NCBI GenBank assembly: GCA_008973525.1
Contig: WACJ01000217.1
Span: forward strand, 1-64,000
Direction of reading: 5' to 3'
Length of the DNA stretch: 64,000 nt
From: Stenopsyche tienmushanensis
Lineage: Eukaryota > Arthropoda > Insecta > Trichoptera > Stenopsychidae
This document shows, in pieces, positions 58,692 to 64,000 of the stretch (position 1 is its first letter; every line of letters begins with the position of its first letter). A model generated the notes under the pieces. That model did not search any database, had not been told where the DNA came from, and saw only the letters and a program-made list of their open reading frames with translations. The translations under genes were made by a program, and so were the position numbers.

Positions 58692-59545
58692 GTGCTCCGC
58701 TCAAAACATCTAATATTAGATCCACATAGTAGGAGTGCTTCATCATGGTACTTGGATAAAAAAGAAGATTTATGCTCACATTGTAAGATGAAGCGTAAAC
58801 ATTGAGTAATAGACAATTCCATCTTGTGCTTTTTTCTTCAGATCATCCTACGCGGTATCACGCTTAGACAATTACCGTGTCATGGAAACTAGCCAGGGAA
58901 ATGATCTCATCTTTGCAATCTTCCCAATCGTTATATATGATATAAATCTTACATATTTTAGCGTAATACGTCCGATGAACATAATCATTTCGTCGTGTAA
59001 TTGTTAGGAAGAATTGGGTTGCGATACGCCTCTTTCAAAATCAATTGTCCTCGCGTGCTGTCCGGTCCACCAAATTCCGATTCTTTTTTGCCCAACCGAG
59101 CATAACTGAGCGTACCTGCTGAAAGAGTTTATTCTATCGATGGTATTTCATAACGAAATTTACAATTTTCATCAAAACATTCTCTTTATTGTGGTTAAAG
59201 TAATAAACATCGTGGAAACCGCTGACGTCGCGCAACCAGTTGAGAAACTTCCTGCTGTATCAAATAGCACTTCAGAATCTTGTTAAATTAAATTTTCCAC
59301 GATATTTTAACAATATTTATGTAATTAAAATATAAACAGAAAATACAGCCTCCTTGCTCTGAAATACCGAGCGATCAATTCTTCAAAAGAATACTTTACC
59401 ACCAATTATTTTGTCAAATTATATACAGTAATTCCAACAGTCTACCTGTCGACAATTTTATCATAATAAATATTGTACAAATAATAATATTTGTATAATT
59501 TAATTATTCGATATTATACAACCTAAATTATCCGGATACTTGATG
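58692..59545. other. Non-coding DNA, no supported gene
   Basis: A further acceptor-like TTTTTTCTTCAG lies at about 58831-58842, but no following donor is convincing. Confidence 0.35.
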
Positions 59546-59604
59546 CAAAAATGTGCGCCCACTCAAGTGGGCCCGTAGCGCGTGCGGGCATACTCATTGA
59601 AGGG
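59546..59604 (-). mobile_element. TTAA element end with 7-bp-arm palindrome
   Basis: On the minus strand TTAA is followed by CCCTTCAATGAGTATGCCC and then GCCCACTTGAGTGGGC (59557-59572), a palindrome with a 2-bp centre. It is similar in plan to the end at 27344. No partner end was found. Confidence 0.5.
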
Positions 59605-59959
59605 TTAATATTTCCTATCGACTGTCTCAACTCATTATTTAATCAGATGGATCGTAAATATAATCCTTATCCAAACTTAACCATAAATGGAATAGATCAC
59701 CATAATTTAACTCTAAATAAAAGGTCTCATATGGAGATCCCCTACAACTGGTAAATATGGTACTATTCTAATTATATGGTACTTCAAAAGAAAGAATAAT
59801 TTAATTACAATAAACATTTAATAAGTCATCTAACATGATAAATAAAGTCTCGAGGGCATTATGGTAAATATTATGACAAATTACAATCCAGAATTTTGAC
59901 AAAATCGATTATATATTTTTGCATATTTTCAAAGTTTAGACTTTTAAAAATATATCCTT

Positions 59960-61130
59960 TAAATATATTTTAAAAATTCAAGTTATTTACTGAATTATAC
60001 ATATTTTAGTAACGTGGTAATTAAGCGAGTTCTACCAGAATGAAATCTTTAAACGCGTTTTTCTCGAAACCACTTTTTTCAACACGATTGACATTACAAC
60101 TCAAGTTTTAAAAAAGTGATTTACTTTAAATTTGGTATAGATCTTTTATATATAATCTTCTATTGTTTCTACCAGATTTATCTCAAAATTTTAATTTTAA
60201 CTATTTAAAAAAAATAAAAACTAAAAAAAAAACACCAAAAAAAATGTTTTTTAAACAGTCGCCATTTTATGTAAATAAAATTATTATTTTATTACATCTT
60301 CAATTATTTATTATATTTATATTATATTAGTCGCCTACATGATAATTCTAAATTCTAGGCATTTTCTAGAGAAAAAAAATCGTTATTATTCGTTAAAAAA
60401 CCGTTTTTTTTCCCGGAACGAAAACCGTAACCGAACCGATATAAATGTTTAGAACTGAATCGGAACGAAAACTGAAATTAAAAACATAACGGTTTAAAGC
60501 ACTGTTTTTATCTCATCCATAACTAACATAAGAAATACTTTGAAGGCAAAGTTCTATTCTAAGAATCTCAAATACCTGTCTAAAGATGTTAGAAATCTGT
60601 AGAATATTTGTACGCACATTTATCTATTAACTTAATTTTAACTACACGAAGACTTGTGCTTTCTAGATCCTTTTATTTTATTTGCCAAATAAATCAATGC
60701 TTCGAACCGCTATTTTTTCCATATCGGTTTTGATTTCGATCACGTTCTTAACATTCATATTCGGTTTTAGTTCCGGCAAAATTAATGGTTTTGTTAGTTT
60801 TCGGTTTCGTTCCGTTTTGAAGCCCTGAATTAAATATCAACATTCATAGTAAATTCTATAGATATTGACTTAATGAAAACTTAAAATGTTTTTAAACGAA
60901 AATTCATCAACTAAAACATTAAATGAGGTTTAATAATACCAAACAGCATTTTTTTGTAAATTCCTCCATACTTCAAAATATGGATTTATAATTAGTAATA
61001 AGTAGATATGTTGGTCACAAACATGCATTATTTTTAATCCCGGTCTTGATTAAACAATGACGCATACATCTGCCACCTTCCGCATCAACTTACATACGCA
61101 CGTGCATATCCAAATTGATTCATATTATCT
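59960..61130. repeat. Duplicated segment, copy 2 (partner 41.83-42.94 kb)
   Basis: It holds the hAT-like right half (end GTTTTGAAGCCCTG at 60827) and the same 290-bp flank as copy 1. About 120 bp (around 60490-60650) is present here and absent from copy 1. The duplication is dispersed and in direct orientation. Confidence 0.75.
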
Positions 61131-61134
61131 TAAA

Positions 61135-62845
61135 CTTATCTTAATTTCCGACTTACGAACATCTTGTGTTCCTTAATGTGGTTAAGTCATCATAACTGCA
61201 GAATTGAAATATTGTTGGTACTTGATGATTTCGATAAATATAATGGATTTTGTCTGTAGCATGAATGGGCATAATAATTTATTTACATAATCTCATTGTA
61301 GGTGTCTATCATAAAAACATGATGATTCGAAGCTTTTACTAGTGGCAATAAAACATCGTACATAAAATATTCTTAATGTCGAAATTTCAGCGAAAAATTC
61401 CCAACCAATTAAAATATGTTTATAATGGTTCGATCTTAATTGAGTGTTTCATACTAATTAAATTGTGAATAAATCCTTGTATAAAATTAATTATTCAAAG
61501 GACCTAGCACAAAGCATTTTGCCATTCATGACCTGTTTACGTATGTATTTATTCTCAGCTGTCATGATCATTAAGCTTAACTTTGAGCCCTCAAACATGG
61601 CATTAAAAGCCTTTATTGTTTGCAGACAAAGCATTAACACTTGTCCGTCGTTGTCAAATGAGTGCTAAAGCTTTCTTAAGTTCATTGTCCTCGATTTTTC
61701 TCCTCAACCGCAAATCGTAATAAATAAAGGCTCTGATATTGCTTTCCATGTTCTAACGGCCATTAAACCACAGAGTTATGATGCCGAATGCACAAATTCT
61801 GCGGTATTCTATCCTTGAACACATAAGGCTGTACGGGACGACCATGCGGGATCAATGGGGTGGGCTAATGAGGACCAATTCAAAACTGCACATCAGATCA
61901 GCCGTGCCGTCATCACCATTATTTAAATGATGTCCGATGGTCGAAATCTCTCCTCTATTGGATTCCACGATTATTCATAAGCGATGAAACATGTGAATGC
62001 ACGTGACCGGCTTTGTGTGATCACCGAGCACAGATGTCAAAACAACGGCATTGGAGTAATGAATTCTCTTCATCGGACATACTGTTACGCAATTTTACTA
62101 ACTATTTTTTTATGCACTAATTGTGCTAAAAATGATGACCAAGCTGTTATAAAAACGTATTTTTAAATGATTTGCATTTATAATATTATATTTGAACTTA
62201 TGGTGCCATATTCATCATCGAATTTAGACGATATCTATAGCAGACTTTTCCGTGGAAAGATTTTTCCAAGCAATGATTTTCATGTAGTTAATATAGGAAA
62301 GAATGTTATTTATCGCCTTATTTAATTTTTTTCAAGTTCAAGAAATTCAACAAAATCTTTATGTATAATAGAGTAATATGGTCATAAAATTTAATACAGG
62401 ATTGAAACCAAAGTCCAAGATCTCGCCCATTATGTGAACATTCGGTCAGAAGAACTAATGATTCGATGGAAAAAAATCCAAAATTATTCAATCGATGAGG
62501 AGGCGCAAAAAATGACAGTCAGTTTGAGTGTCAAATCTGTCAAAGATCTCAAATTTGAAGAAAAAATTCGAAAGCAAATCGAAAGTGTAAACTTTGTATT
62601 TCAATGATTGTAAAAAATGAAATTTTATTCGAATCGCCATCACGCTTAAAGAATATAAATAACACGAAAAAAGGTTGTCCATTTGATTGGATTTCTTTTT
62701 CTTAATATTCAACTACAATAATTAATTTATCCTAAGATCCAGAAGATAACATAATTTAATTAAGTATTATAATTTGGTATATATTTAAGCGTTCATGACT
62801 TTATTTTGTTAATGCATATACTAAAACACCCAAGAAATTAAATTA
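61135..62845. other. Non-coding DNA, no supported gene
   Basis: Short frames at 61465-61668, 61984-62166 and 62488-62712 have no recognisable motif. Composition is a little more balanced between 61500 and 62060. Confidence 0.4.
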
Positions 62846-63214
62846 GCCCGCGATAATCCGACAAACGTTTTACAAGGCAGTGTTGGATTATCGAATTTGT
62901 CGGACTAAAACGTACTGCACTCAACCCTTGGTAGTCCGGATTTTTTTTTTGAAAGGTACTTCTAATCGGTAAAAATATGAAAATGAAAAAATACACATAG
63001 ACAAGATATTTAGTTTTTTGTATCAAAAATTGTGGATCGTCCTATGTCGTACTCACTTGCCAACTTACAAAAAGATTCATTACGATTTAAGCGGTTCACA
63101 ATCACACTTTTGCAACTTTTACATTGATGAAACCTTATCGTACATATATACTTGTATTAGGATGTCGGATTACAGGGGGTGCCGGATTAGATCGGGGCTG
63201 GATTACCGCAGATC
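62846..63214. mobile_element. TIR element with TAATCCGAC-type ends, copy 2
   Basis: TA at 62844-62845 and 63215-63216 flanks ends GCCCGCGATAATCCGAC and GCTGGATTACCGCAGATC. Internal blocks match copy 1 at 27.5 kb, but about 130 bp are missing. There is no coding capacity. It confirms TA target duplication for the family. Confidence 0.8.
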
Positions 63215-63219
63215 TAAAA

Positions 63220-64000
63220 TTTAAGTTCTTTAGGGGTAAAGTAGAAACATTAAGTATCATCTGTTCTTCTGTAAAATTATTCAAAAAATGAAAAAAATAC
63301 TAAGCAATTATGATGGTGTCTCATAAATGGAATTTCTTCAAACATGAAAAAAAATGAAAACACTACTAATTTCCAGAGCCGTAACGAGGGTATGAAGCGC
63401 TTATCGTACAGATTATATAAAATGTCGCAAAAACTTTCCTTAAAGAAAACACAAGTCTATTGTCCAATCGGTCCGCTTTTCGGACCGCCGACATGATGAA
63501 TGAGCGCTTCGAGATCGGACGTCATTCCTGAATATGTCTACAGAACGATGACGAACTCTCATTACAAAACGAAATTTTCCAAAAAAGACTAATCGGTGCG
63601 TTGTTTAAATTTTACAATCGGTCGAAAATATTGTTGTCTTAGTTTTATTGTGGGCTTGTGCTGGCGATAACGAAGAAAATAGGGATTAGACAACTTAGTA
63701 TATATTATAAAAACAGAGAGAGTCAATCAGTGTTGATTCATGTAAAGTAGAATGGTCAAGTAAAATAAAAACCATGTGCATCTCTTGACCCGGTCGATAT
63801 TCTGCGTTTTGCGCCCCAAACTCAATTGCGCCCGTAACGGGCGCCTGTTTTGCCATTCTCTTATTACGGCCCTGCTAATTTCACCCCATCCTACCCCATA
63901 ACATCCATCCTATTCGTTTTGCCGATGAATTGGCACAGTGATCCATAGGGATCTTATACTTTGCGATAACTCCTCGATTGTAGGCCGTTGATCTGTCTCA
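63220..64000. other. Non-coding DNA to the window end
   Basis: Nothing is recognised. GC rises in 63460-63560 and 63780-63900 without an open frame of note. Confidence 0.4.

Noticed and set aside
1..64000. tRNA, rRNA, CRISPR arrays, bacterial promoters or operons
   Set aside because: No cloverleaf with proper A and B boxes was found. GGTTCGAA-like strings, such as that near 50797, belong to hAT-like repeats. Nothing in the window has prokaryotic organisation.

Overview
This window looks like AT-rich non-coding DNA from an arthropod nuclear genome, most probably an insect. I judge this from the low GC content, the absence of any long open frame (the longest is 167 codons and unrecognisable), and a dense load of degraded DNA transposons of types common in insects: mariner, TTAA-site piggyBac-like miniature elements, Helitron, hAT and LTR-like repeats. 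I cannot name the species. No prokaryotic operon, rRNA, convincing tRNA or CRISPR array is visible. The span reads best as the inside of one very long intron, or as a large intergenic region.

Layout. 1-9.5 kb: mostly unique AT-rich DNA, with two minus-strand LTR-like repeats (about 4.8-5.2 and 7.3-7.6 kb) and hAT-like fragments. 9.5-15 kb: miniature mariner copies, a head-to-tail pair of TTAA elements (11.9-12.7 kb) and a candidate minus-strand exon at 13.17-13.24 kb. 16-22 kb: a mariner TIR remnant, a rearranged mariner (18.0-18.8 kb), a TA-flanked 0.8 kb element (20.5-21.4 kb) and a short Helitron (21.7-21.9 kb). 22-34 kb: further TTAA elements, a TIR element with TAATCCGAC-type ends, a dispersed 0.25 kb repeat and an LTR-like repeat at 31.6 kb. 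36-53 kb: two more mariner deletion derivatives, a 1 kb hAT-like element, a hAT transposase relic (44.1-44.5 kb), a longer second-family mariner (44.5-45.5 kb), a candidate 45-nt minus-strand microexon (46.46-46.50 kb) and a 221-bp TIR element (50.1-50.3 kb). 53-64 kb: a third mariner family (54.6-55.1 kb), a plus-strand LTR-like repeat (55.3-55.6 kb), a candidate 49-nt plus-strand intron (58.63 kb), a 1.1 kb duplication of the 42 kb region and a second TAATCCGAC-type element.

Working together. There is no gene cassette or pathway here. The features most likely to matter to the host are two short minus-strand candidate exons, both bounded by consensus-like splice sites, both a multiple of three long and both open in the same phase. 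They could be cassette exons of one gene transcribed right to left across the window. GC-richer islands at 19.5-19.9, 30.2-30.9, 51.6-52.1 and 56.4-56.6 kb are candidates for conserved regulatory DNA. All of these need comparative or RNA evidence.
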